A stretch of DNA of 35,208 nt from Parcubacteria group bacterium Gr01-1014_33 (GTDB lineage Bacteria; Patescibacteriota; Minisyncoccia; Sungbacterales; HO2-52-23). The stretch spans positions 1-35,208 of the forward strand of contig VMFQ01000003.1 of NCBI GenBank assembly GCA_007376125.1, written 5' to 3'. The position numbers and the translations under genes are program-made. The notes beneath the pieces were generated by a model. The model had not been told where the DNA came from, searched no databases, and saw only the letters and a program-made list of their open reading frames with translations. This document shows positions 1 through 5,910 of the stretch, one piece after another (position 1 is the first letter of the stretch; each line of letters starts with the position of its first letter).

Positions 1-2
1 TT

Positions 3-497
3 ACCACCGCGCCTTCCGGATTTGCCGAAGGGTTTATATTTACCTACTCCCGCTCTACTGGAGCGCTTACGAGAATTTTAGGCCCTTTTCTTGGGCTTAC
101 CACGACCTGGGCGCCCAACACACCGGTATTCTTTGCTTCGGCAACAAGAGAAGCCGGAAAACGGCTTGGCGCGAGCATACGAGAGGTTCCCGGCAAGTTC
201 CTCTCCGCTTTTCCCGCCACTATTGCCCAAAAATGCGCATGGGCAGACGTAAATCTGATTTATTGCGCGGTGCCACGTAGTATCCCCGAGTCTGTCTCGC
301 TTCCCGACGACTATATGCGCGGCGAATTTAATTCTTCGGATCGCATCATCTCCTTTGATCGCGTAAAAAAAGAAACAAAAGAGGTATTGAACGAAGGAAA
401 TTTTGACATGGAAAACCTCGTTACCACTAAAGACAAAAAATTCCTGTTTTTTGTGAGTAGGATAGATGGAACATTGTGGTCTCTTAAACTGGAATAG
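3..497 (+). CDS. C-terminal fragment of a beta-propeller-like protein (5' end outside the window)
   Basis: The reading frame is open from the first bases of the window to a TAG at 495-497, so the ORF-track start at 270 is only an internal GTG and the gene enters from the left. About 164 residues are visible. They contain alternating hydrophobic beta-like segments with blade-like endings such as FVSRIDGTLWSLKLE and FIFTYSRSTGAL, which suggests the last blades of a WD40/TolB-like propeller. I infer the fold from this pattern only; no catalytic motif is visible. The gene converges on jag, and an inverted repeat fills the gap between them. Function is unknown. Confidence 0.6.
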   Translation, partial: TTAPSGFAEGFIFTYSRSTGALTRILGPFLGLTTTWAPNTPVFFASATREAGKRLGASIREVPGKFLSAFPATIAQKCAWADVNLIYCAVPRSIPESVSLPDDYMRGEFNSSDRIISFDRVKKETKEVLNEGNFDMENLVTTKDKKFLFFVSRIDGTLWSLKLE

Positions 498-571
498 TAG
501 GTTGTAGGAGTTAGATTGTAGTCGCTTAATTTCTAATTTCCTACTACCTACTACCTAATTCCTACAACCTA
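498..571. repeat. Inverted repeat of GTAGG-type heptamers between convergent genes
   Basis: Bases 498-514 (TAGGTTGTAGGAGTTAG) are complementary at 16 of 17 positions to 555-571. The right arm includes the TAG stop of jag. The arms are made of the 7-bp motif family NNGTAGG seen again at 14836-14946 and inside uvrB. No U-run follows, so it is not a classical terminator, although the hairpin could end both converging transcripts. Confidence 0.7.
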
Positions 572-1063
572 AGGGTACGGCTTAATCACCACCCTTCTTT
601 CCGGCTCCACACCAAACGACTCCGTAGCGATATCCGGGTATTCCGCCAACAGGAGATGGACAATCCTTCGCTCAAACGAGCTCATGGGGCGCAGGGGCAC
701 TTCTTTTTTATAGAGCCGCACTTCTTTTGCGGCGTTTTTTACGTTTTGTTTTAGGTCCTCAAGCCGCCTCATGCGATAGTCGTTTATATCCAGCGTAAAT
801 TTTTCTTCATCTTCATGTTTTTTCCATAGTATCCGTTTAAGCATATATTCAAGAGCCGCGAGGTTTGCCCCGCGCTCTCCTATAAGCATATTAGTCTGGG
901 GAACGCGGCTTGCCGGATCAGCATCCGCCGCATAGGTATTTCTAATTCTCACGCTCACACGATTTGCCCCTCCTTCGTGCACCTCAATATCCTCAATATC
1001 GTCAGAAAACCCCATAGAGCCAAGAAGTCCCCGTAATTCAGTTTTAATGCTCTCCATGTTCAT
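569..1063 (-). CDS. jag: Jag/KhpB-like RNA-binding protein (KH + R3H)
   Basis: This is a 164-residue cytoplasmic RNA-binding protein of the Jag (SpoIIIJ-associated, KhpB/EloR) family. A KH-type domain with the GxxG loop IGERGANLAALEYMLKRI lies at about residues 61-79. It is followed by a C-terminal R3H domain, MSSFERRIVHLLLAEYPDI, at about 127-145. The N-terminal Jag_N domain of Firmicutes proteins is absent or much reduced, so the protein is short for the family. It lies downstream of yidC, yidD, rnpA and rpmH in the usual origin-proximal order. A second in-frame ATG occurs two codons after the chosen start. A tandem heptamer array separates it from yidC. Confidence 0.9.
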   Translation of the reverse strand: MNMESIKTELRGLLGSMGFSDDIEDIEVHEGGANRVSVRIRNTYAADADPASRVPQTNMLIGERGANLAALEYMLKRILWKKHEDEEKFTLDINDYRMRRLEDLKQNVKNAAKEVRLYKKEVPLRPMSSFERRIVHLLLAEYPDIATESFGVEPERRVVIKPYP

Positions 1064-1073
1064 AATAACGATC

Positions 1074-1129
1074 CGAAGTACAAAGTACGAAGTACGAAGT
1101 ACGAAGTACGAAGTACGAAGTACGAAGTA
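1074..1129. repeat. Tandem heptamer array, CGAAGTA x8
   Basis: Eight consecutive 7-bp units are present, seven of them exact CGAAGTA and one CAAAGTA (1081-1087). The array lies between the jag start and the yidC stop. Degenerate relatives of the unit continue to about 1215 and encode the last residues of YidC. Confidence 0.95.
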
Positions 1130-1186
1130 CGAATAAATGCAGGATTTTCGCTTTTTCCTTCTTTTCCTTATCGTAATTCGTAATTC

Positions 1187-1915
1187 TTACTTCGCGATTC
1201 GTACTTCGCTCTTTCCAATTCTCCTCACCACCATTTCCTGGACAATACCAATAATATTAAGAACTGTCCAGTACAGAGGCAGGGCCGAGGGGAGACTCCA
1301 TGACCAAAGCAAAATAAGGCCCGGGAAAAGGTAGAGCGCTTGGTTTTGGAGGATTTGGCTGAAATCTCCTTTTGTTTTTGACGGCGGAGTACTGGGAAGT
1401 GTGAGCCGAGTTTGGAAATATTGGGTGAGGGCCGCAACCGCGCCCACCCAGATACTTCCTTTTGAAAGATCAAACACACCAAAACTTAACGGGTTAAGCG
1501 ATCCGGGGTTTTGTATAAACGAATAGAGATAACTAAGCTCGTCCGGGTTAAATCCCTTGTGAAATACCTGAAAAAGCGCGATTAAGACCGGAAGTTGGAT
1601 AATCAACGCGAGGCATCCGGAAAACGGATTTACGCGGTGTTTTGCGTAGAGCTCCATCATTGCGCGGCCCTGTTTTTCCTTGTCGTTTTTGAATGTTTCT
1701 TGGATTTTTTTGATCTCCGGCTGGAGTGCGGCAAGCGCGCGTTGGGCTTTCTGCCCTTTCCACAGAAACGGGGTAAGCGCGACGCGGATAACCATAGTGA
1801 GAAGTATTATTGAGACCCCAAGATCATGCACCGGAAGCGCCGTATAAAAAAAGACAAGCCCGTTAAAAAGAGGGCGATAGAGAAGTTCGATGTAAAGTGA
1901 AGACAAGATAGACAA
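1187..1915 (-). CDS. yidC: YidC/Oxa1 membrane protein insertase (short form)
   Basis: YidC inserts proteins into the cytoplasmic membrane. This 242-residue protein is the Gram-positive/Oxa1-like length, without the large periplasmic P1 domain of E. coli YidC. About five hydrophobic segments are visible, and the conserved positively charged residue of the hydrophilic groove is in VIRVALTPF near residue 45. The cytoplasmic loop KGQKAQRALAALQPEIKKIQ is typical of the family. The start codon is TTG, because 1913-1915 read CAA on the plus strand. No Shine-Dalgarno is visible, because heptamer repeats lie directly upstream. The last residues, SEVRIAK, are encoded by degenerate CGAAGTA-type repeat, so the natural C-terminus may have been replaced. 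The start is less certain than the identity. Confidence 0.9.
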   Translation of the reverse strand: MSILSSLYIELLYRPLFNGLVFFYTALPVHDLGVSIILLTMVIRVALTPFLWKGQKAQRALAALQPEIKKIQETFKNDKEKQGRAMMELYAKHRVNPFSGCLALIIQLPVLIALFQVFHKGFNPDELSYLYSFIQNPGSLNPLSFGVFDLSKGSIWVGAVAALTQYFQTRLTLPSTPPSKTKGDFSQILQNQALYLFPGLILLWSWSLPSALPLYWTVLNIIGIVQEMVVRRIGKSEVRIAK

Positions 1916-1917
1916 CG

Positions 1918-1952
1918 AATTAGGAATTAGGAATTAGGAATTAGGAATTAAG
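1918..1952. repeat. Tandem heptamer array, AATTAGG x5, between yidD and yidC
   Basis: Four exact AATTAGG units and one AATTAAG unit are present. Complementary heptamers (CCTAATT, CTTAATT) continue at 1970-1990 across the 3' end of yidD, so the region can fold into a hairpin. It occupies the place where a yidC ribosome-binding site would be. Confidence 0.9.
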
Positions 1953-1970
1953 AGAAAAGTCTTCCTTTTC

Positions 1971-2252
1971 CTAATTCTTAATTCGTGATTCCTGACTCCT
2001 CTTTTTTATGGGGTCATACCCTCCGGCGCTCCACGGATGACAGCGAAGAATCCTCTTTAAGGAAACCATACTTCCGTCTAATAGTCCATATTGACGGATT
2101 GCCTCCGCGCTATACTCTGAACAAGAAGGGAAAAAACAACAACGCGATCTGCCAAATAGTTGTTTTCCCGCCCCATGATCCGGAGAACAGAGTATTTGAT
2201 AGACACGTATGAGAGCGCGCGCCGTTTCAATTGATAATTTTTTCTTTTGCAT
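1971..2252 (-). CDS. yidD: Membrane protein insertion efficiency factor YidD
   Basis: This is the small cysteine-rich YidD family, which helps YidC insert membrane proteins. Family motifs are [17 protein letters not shown] and [11 protein letters not shown]. The ORF track starts at 2333, but I prefer the ATG at 2252, giving [19 protein letters not shown]. An AAGGA lies 8 nt upstream, and the extra N-terminus reads through the rnpA frame in a shadow way. With this start, yidD overlaps the 3' end of rnpA by 26 bp, as expected in a coupled rpmH-rnpA-yidD-yidC operon. The final residues SQESRIKN are encoded by heptamer repeat sequence, so the C-terminus looks repeat-derived. Confidence 0.9.
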   Translation of the reverse strand: MQKKKLSIETARALIRVYQILCSPDHGAGKQLFGRSRCCFFPSCSEYSAEAIRQYGLLDGSMVSLKRILRCHPWSAGGYDPIKKRSQESRIKN

Positions 2253-2559
2253 TTGTGAGTTCCTTATAGAAATCGTTACGCGGAAGCGCCCACGCGGATT
2301 TCTTAAAAATAAAAGCGACATCCAGAGAAACATCGGTAAGAGGAAAAAATTTGCGTATCCACTCTCGGCTGCGCCTTCTTACCATGTTTCTCTTCACCGC
2401 CCGCTTTTCCGCGCTCTTTGCGGCGATAAAGGCAAACCGCGAATAGAGCAATTTATTTTTTCTTACTATAATGCGGAACGCGGGTGTTTCAATTCTTTTC
2501 CCGGCTTTAAAAAGAAGCTGGAAGTCTTTTTTGCTCCTTAACCTATATATACGCTTCAT
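2227..2559 (-). CDS. rnpA: Ribonuclease P protein component
   Basis: RnpA is the protein subunit of RNase P and binds the 5' leader of precursor tRNAs. The 110-residue protein has the usual length. It shows the family signature: an N-terminal [17 protein letters not shown], a FRIIVRKN strand, and the basic RNR-type helix [18 protein letters not shown] at about residues 52-69. It is preceded by rpmH and overlapped by yidD, the standard arrangement. The catalytic RNA (rnpB) is not recognised in this window. Confidence 0.95.
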   Translation of the reverse strand: MKRIYRLRSKKDFQLLFKAGKRIETPAFRIIVRKNKLLYSRFAFIAAKSAEKRAVKRNMVRRRSREWIRKFFPLTDVSLDVAFIFKKSAWALPRNDFYKELTNAKEKIIN

Positions 2560-2653
2560 AGTATCAAGAAACTGTTTGAAAAGTCACCTTCTTGGATGTA
2601 TATAGTTAAAATGCCCCAAGAGAAGATTTCCCATAGGCGCGAAAAAGCTCGGG

Positions 2654-2788
2654 TTATACGGTAAGTTTCTTTCTGTTCTTTCTGCGCCGCCTTGAGAGCA
2701 CGCGTCTGCCCGAAGGACGTTCCATGCGGCTGCGGAATCCGTGCGCCCGCTTCCTTTTTACTTTTGACGGATGATAGGTAAACGACAT
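2654..2788 (-). CDS. rpmH: 50S ribosomal protein L34
   Basis: This gene is too short for the ORF track (44 residues). Read on the minus strand from the ATG at 2788 to the TAA at 2654, it starts [20 protein letters not shown] and ends [12 protein letters not shown]. It is highly basic, with the L34 core pattern HGFRSRM...[11 protein letters not shown]. The N-terminus differs a little from the usual MKRTYQPS. It is the first gene of the minus-strand block leading away from oriC, and rnpA starts 94 bp downstream. Confidence 0.95.
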   Translation of the reverse strand: MSFTYHPSKVKRKRAHGFRSRMERPSGRRVLSRRRRKNRKKLTV

Positions 2789-2796
2789 AACAAAAT

Positions 2797-2850
2797 AATT
2801 CCTAATTCCTAATTCCTAATTCCTAATTCCTAATTCCTAATTCCTAATTC
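2797..2850. repeat. Tandem heptamer array, AATTCCT x7, beside the DnaA boxes
   Basis: Seven exact AATTCCT units (2797-2845) are followed by a partial AATTC. This is the complement of the AATTAGG family at 1918-1952. The array ends 2 bp before the first DnaA-box-like site and starts 8 bp upstream of rpmH. It is a low-melting tract placed where an origin unwinding element could be. Confidence 0.95.
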
Positions 2851-2852
2851 GG

Positions 2853-2883
2853 TTATCCCCATATCATCCACATTCTTTCCACA
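2853..2883 (+). promoter_or_regulatory. Candidate oriC: three DnaA-box-like sites at 11-bp spacing
   Basis: TTATCCCCA (2853-2861), TCATCCACA (2864-2872) and CTTTCCACA (2875-2883) each differ from the TTATCCACA consensus at one or two positions. They start exactly 11 bp apart, so they lie on nearly the same face of the helix. They sit in the rpmH-dnaA gap next to an AT-rich heptamer array, which is the classical origin position. The assignment rests on motif and context only. Confidence 0.65.
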
Positions 2884-2913
2884 GTTGCTTTGTTCTATGA
2901 GCGTGCAGGAGTG

Positions 2914-2922
2914 TGCTATACT
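2914..2922 (+). promoter_or_regulatory. Extended -10 promoter candidate for dnaA
   Basis: TGC followed by TATACT forms an extended -10 element about 100 bp upstream of dnaA. No convincing -35 is present. The distance leaves an untranslated leader of about 95 nt, and no Shine-Dalgarno is visible just before the dnaA ATG. Confidence 0.4.
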
Positions 2923-3024
2923 TATTGTATACGTACTCTACGGTTTTTACAAGATAGGGAAGTCAGGCACAACCGCTCAAAACAGCAGTATACCAAAGGG
3001 GATTAGTTAAATTTTATCGCATCT

Positions 3025-4407
3025 ATGGAAAAGGAGGAATTGTGGCACACGGTGCTCGCAAAATTGGAGCTTGATATATCTCGTCCTAATTTCCTGACAT
3101 GGTTCCAGGAAACGGGTATTATGCATTTAGAGGATGGGGTCGCGACAATTTCCGTGCCAAACATATTTGTAAAAGAGTGGCTGCAGAACAAGTACCATAA
3201 AGTTATACTTCATACGCTCCGCGCCATTACCCCCGACGTAAAAGACTTGGTATATAATATTGGGAAGCTTGATGATGCGGCAGGATTCCCGTTTATACGA
3301 CATCACGGGGCGCCGCGAAAAAAGATGTTTTCTCCTCAATTTATCGAGGATGCGCTTGCCATAAAGGACCTTGCGGTAAATCCAATTACCAATCTTAATC
3401 CGCGCTACACGTTTGATTCTTTCATTGTGGGCTCATTTAACGAGCTTGCGCACGCGGCGGCGCAGTCCGTTATCAAGAACCCCGGACTTGCGTATAACCC
3501 CTTTTTCATATACGGGGGAGTGGGCCTTGGGAAAACACATCTTATGCAGGCCGTGGGAAACGAGATATTACGCTATTCCCCTTCGGCAAAAATCCGGTAT
3601 GTCCCATCAGAGCGGTATATGGGCGAGATTGTTGAGGCGCTCAAAACCCAACAGATGAATAAACTAAAGGACAAGTATAGAGAAGTGGATCTTTTGGTTG
3701 TGGACGACATCCAATTTATTGCCCGCACCGAAAAAATGCAGGAGGAGTTTTTCCACACATTTAACACGCTTTACGAACGGAATAAGCAGATTATTATTTC
3801 TTCCGACCGGCCGCCGCATGCGATCTCAACCCTTGAGGAACGGCTTCGCTCACGTTTTGAGGGCGGGATGATCGCAGATATCGGCCTTCCTGATTTTGAA
3901 ACGCGGCTTTTAATTTTAAAAACAAAAATTGACGTTAAGAAAGCGGACGTCCCCGAAGAGGTGCTCCGTTATCTTGCGGAAAAGATAAAAAATAACATCA
4001 GAGAACTTGAGGGGGCGCTCAACCGCGTTATTATTGAATCAAAAGTTTCCAACGCACCCATAACGGTGGACACCGCTAAAAAATCGGTGCTAAGCCATCT
4101 CGCGGCCCCCAAAAAATTTATTTCCGCGAAAAAAATAATAAAAGCGGTTGCGGAGTTTTATGATATGGATGAGCGCGAGCTTCTCCGTCGCTCCCGAAAA
4201 AAAGATGTGGTGAGGCCGAGACAAATCGCGATGTATCTTATGCGCGAAGAATTAAAAAGTTCTTACCCGTCTATCGGAGATAAGTTTGGCGGCAGGGACC
4301 ACACTACCGCGATTCACTCCTGTGAAAAAGTTGCGAAAGACTTGTTGGCAAACCCTGAATTTGAGGAGGAGATCCGCGCGATCCGCGATAAAGTTTTCGC
4401 AAAGTAG
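3025..4407 (+). CDS. dnaA: Chromosomal replication initiator DnaA
   Basis: DnaA binds DnaA boxes and opens the origin in its ATP form. The 460-residue protein has all four domains. Domain I is LWHTVLAKLELDISRPNFLTW at the N-terminus, followed by a short linker. The AAA+ domain has Walker A GGVGLGKTH (about 164-172) and Walker B LLVVDDIQF (about 223-231), with the arginine-rich RLRSRFEGG. Domain IV has the DnaA-box-binding signature GRDHTTAIHSCEKV (about 423-436). It is flanked by box-like sites on both sides, so autoregulation is likely. No obvious Shine-Dalgarno precedes the ATG. Confidence 0.98.
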   Translation: MEKEELWHTVLAKLELDISRPNFLTWFQETGIMHLEDGVATISVPNIFVKEWLQNKYHKVILHTLRAITPDVKDLVYNIGKLDDAAGFPFIRHHGAPRKKMFSPQFIEDALAIKDLAVNPITNLNPRYTFDSFIVGSFNELAHAAAQSVIKNPGLAYNPFFIYGGVGLGKTHLMQAVGNEILRYSPSAKIRYVPSERYMGEIVEALKTQQMNKLKDKYREVDLLVVDDIQFIARTEKMQEEFFHTFNTLYERNKQIIISSDRPPHAISTLEERLRSRFEGGMIADIGLPDFETRLLILKTKIDVKKADVPEEVLRYLAEKIKNNIRELEGALNRVIIESKVSNAPITVDTAKKSVLSHLAAPKKFISAKKIIKAVAEFYDMDERELLRRSRKKDVVRPRQIAMYLMREELKSSYPSIGDKFGGRDHTTAIHSCEKVAKDLLANPEFEEEIRAIRDKVFAK

Positions 4408-4655
4408 TCCGAGTGAGAAAGTTATCTCCATATTTTCACCCGGTTCTTCCTGCATTTTCCGCTTGTTCTCCACAGGTTTTCAGAGTGATTATTGGACAAA
4501 ATGGCTTTACATAAAGCATTTTACTGGGGTGTGTGAAAAGAAGCAGTGGCAGTAATAACAACAATAAGTAAGTATATTAAATTAATTTATTATTGTTATT
4601 GGAGGGTGCACTCTGCGTTATGCGGGCACATCCATAATGGCGTAAAAACAACACT
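4408..4655. other. dnaA-dnaN gap: DnaA-box-like sites and AT-rich inverted repeat
   Basis: TTATCTCCA (4422-4430) and TTCTCCACA (4466-4474) are weak DnaA-box-like sites just after dnaA. An AT-only inverted repeat follows: 4554-4567 pairs with 4587-4600 (13 of 14), with a 19-nt AT-rich loop. This could be a second unwinding region of a bipartite origin or a dnaN regulatory region. No clear dnaN Shine-Dalgarno is visible. Confidence 0.4.
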
Positions 4656-5756
4656 ATGAAGTTTACCTGCCTTAAAAACTCGCTTGAGCGCGCGCTTGCT
4701 ACAGCGGAGAGATTTGCCGGAAAGAATGTGACACTTCCGGTGCTCTCCCACGTGCTTCTTGAGACGGACGCCAACCTCCTGCGCCTGACCGCCACCAATC
4801 TTGAATACGCGGTCCAGCTTGATGTACGTGGGACCGGCGGGTCTCCGGGACGGGCCGCGATCCCTGCAAAAGTGGCAAGCGCGCTCATGCAGTCTATACA
4901 AGAAGACAAAGTGGAGCTTTCTGATAAACAGAAAAATATCATTATAAAAACCGACGCGCGCGAGATACGAATAAACGGAGTGGATCCGGAAGAGTTTCCT
5001 CTGCTCCCAAAAATTAAAAAAACTCTGTCGCTTCGCGTACGCGCAGAGACGCTCTGCCGCGGCATTGAACAAGTGCTTCCCGCCTCTTCACCTTCCGAGT
5101 TTAAACCCGAACTTGCCGGTGTATTTTTTTCAGCCACCCAAGAAGAACTTCGTCTTGCCGCAACCGACACGTTTCGTCTTGCCGAGAAAATAATCCCTTT
5201 GAGCGTAAAAAGAAAAGAAGACGAAGTGTCGTTTATCCTTCCGCACCGCGTCTGCCAAGAAGTGGGGAGGGTATTTAGTGATCGCGATGATGATGTGATA
5301 CTATGGCTCGGAGATAACCAAGCAGTATTTGAAAGCGAAGGCATAACAGTTATTTCGCGCTTAGTTGAGGGAACGTATCCGGACTATGTGCGGATCATCC
5401 CCAAAACATTTGAGACCACGAGTTTTCTTCCGCGCGAAGAGACGCTCCTGGCGGTGCGTGCGTCAAGCATCTTCGCGTCTCGCCTTGAGGAAGTAAGCTT
5501 GCGGTTCCATACCGATGTATTAGAGATAGAATCCGCAAATACGGAAGTGGGGGAACATAAAACAAAAATCAGCGTAAAAAAAACCGGGAACGACAACAAG
5601 GCGAGCTTTAATTATCACTACCTCTTAGACGGGCTTCGCGCGCTTGAAGGGGAAGATTTCTTTATTGGGATCAATAACGAAAACTCTCCTTCGCTTTTAA
5701 AAAACAAAGAAGACACTTCGTTCCTCTACGTGATTATGCCGATACGGATCACTTGA
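4656..5756 (+). CDS. dnaN: DNA polymerase III sliding clamp (beta subunit)
   Basis: DnaN forms the ring-shaped dimer that tethers the replicative polymerase to DNA. The protein has 366 residues, the normal length, and starts MKFTCLKNSLERALATAERF. The usual three-domain landmarks are present: TLPVLSHVLLET near residues 27-38, the FILPHRVCQEV strand in the middle, and the C-terminal clamp ending FLYVIMPIRIT. It follows dnaA in the conserved dnaA-dnaN order. It ends in TGA, which shows that UGA is a stop in this genome. Confidence 0.98.
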   Translation: MKFTCLKNSLERALATAERFAGKNVTLPVLSHVLLETDANLLRLTATNLEYAVQLDVRGTGGSPGRAAIPAKVASALMQSIQEDKVELSDKQKNIIIKTDAREIRINGVDPEEFPLLPKIKKTLSLRVRAETLCRGIEQVLPASSPSEFKPELAGVFFSATQEELRLAATDTFRLAEKIIPLSVKRKEDEVSFILPHRVCQEVGRVFSDRDDDVILWLGDNQAVFESEGITVISRLVEGTYPDYVRIIPKTFETTSFLPREETLLAVRASSIFASRLEEVSLRFHTDVLEIESANTEVGEHKTKISVKKTGNDNKASFNYHYLLDGLRALEGEDFFIGINNENSPSLLKNKEDTSFLYVIMPIRIT

Positions 5757-5796
5757 GTATAGACCTGTTGCGGTAACCCCACACACCCCTTGTTCC

Positions 5797-5844
5797 GTCA
5801 TTGCGATCCAGCACCTTTCGCGAAAGGGGCTGGATCGCAATGAC
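5797..5844. repeat. TCATTGCGA-type palindromic repeat, copy 1
   Basis: The 16-bp arms 5797-5812 (GTCATTGCGATCCAGC) and 5829-5844 are perfectly complementary. The centre (CCTTTCGCGAAAGG) is itself palindromic, so nearly all 48 bases can fold. The outer TCATTGCGA/TCGCAATGA motif recurs at 15717-15821 and 21338-21498. Confidence 0.85.
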
Positions 5845-5860
5845 ATGGCGGTGACGGGTT

Positions 5861-5910
5861 ACCTATTGCACAATAATTTCTGTAACGAAAAGGATTATTG
5901 TGCAATAGGT
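5861..5910. repeat. Hairpin overlapping the end of the PBP gene
   Basis: Perfect 17-bp arms, 5861-5877 and 5894-5910, are separated by a 16-nt loop. The right arm includes the stop codon and last codons (IAQ) of the penicillin-binding protein. No T-run follows on the minus strand, so this is an RNA-end or stability hairpin candidate and not a standard terminator. Confidence 0.75.

Noticed and set aside
1074-2850. Tandem arrays as a possible CRISPR
   Set aside because: Units are 7 bp with no spacers, so they are simple tandem repeats; no cas gene is present.
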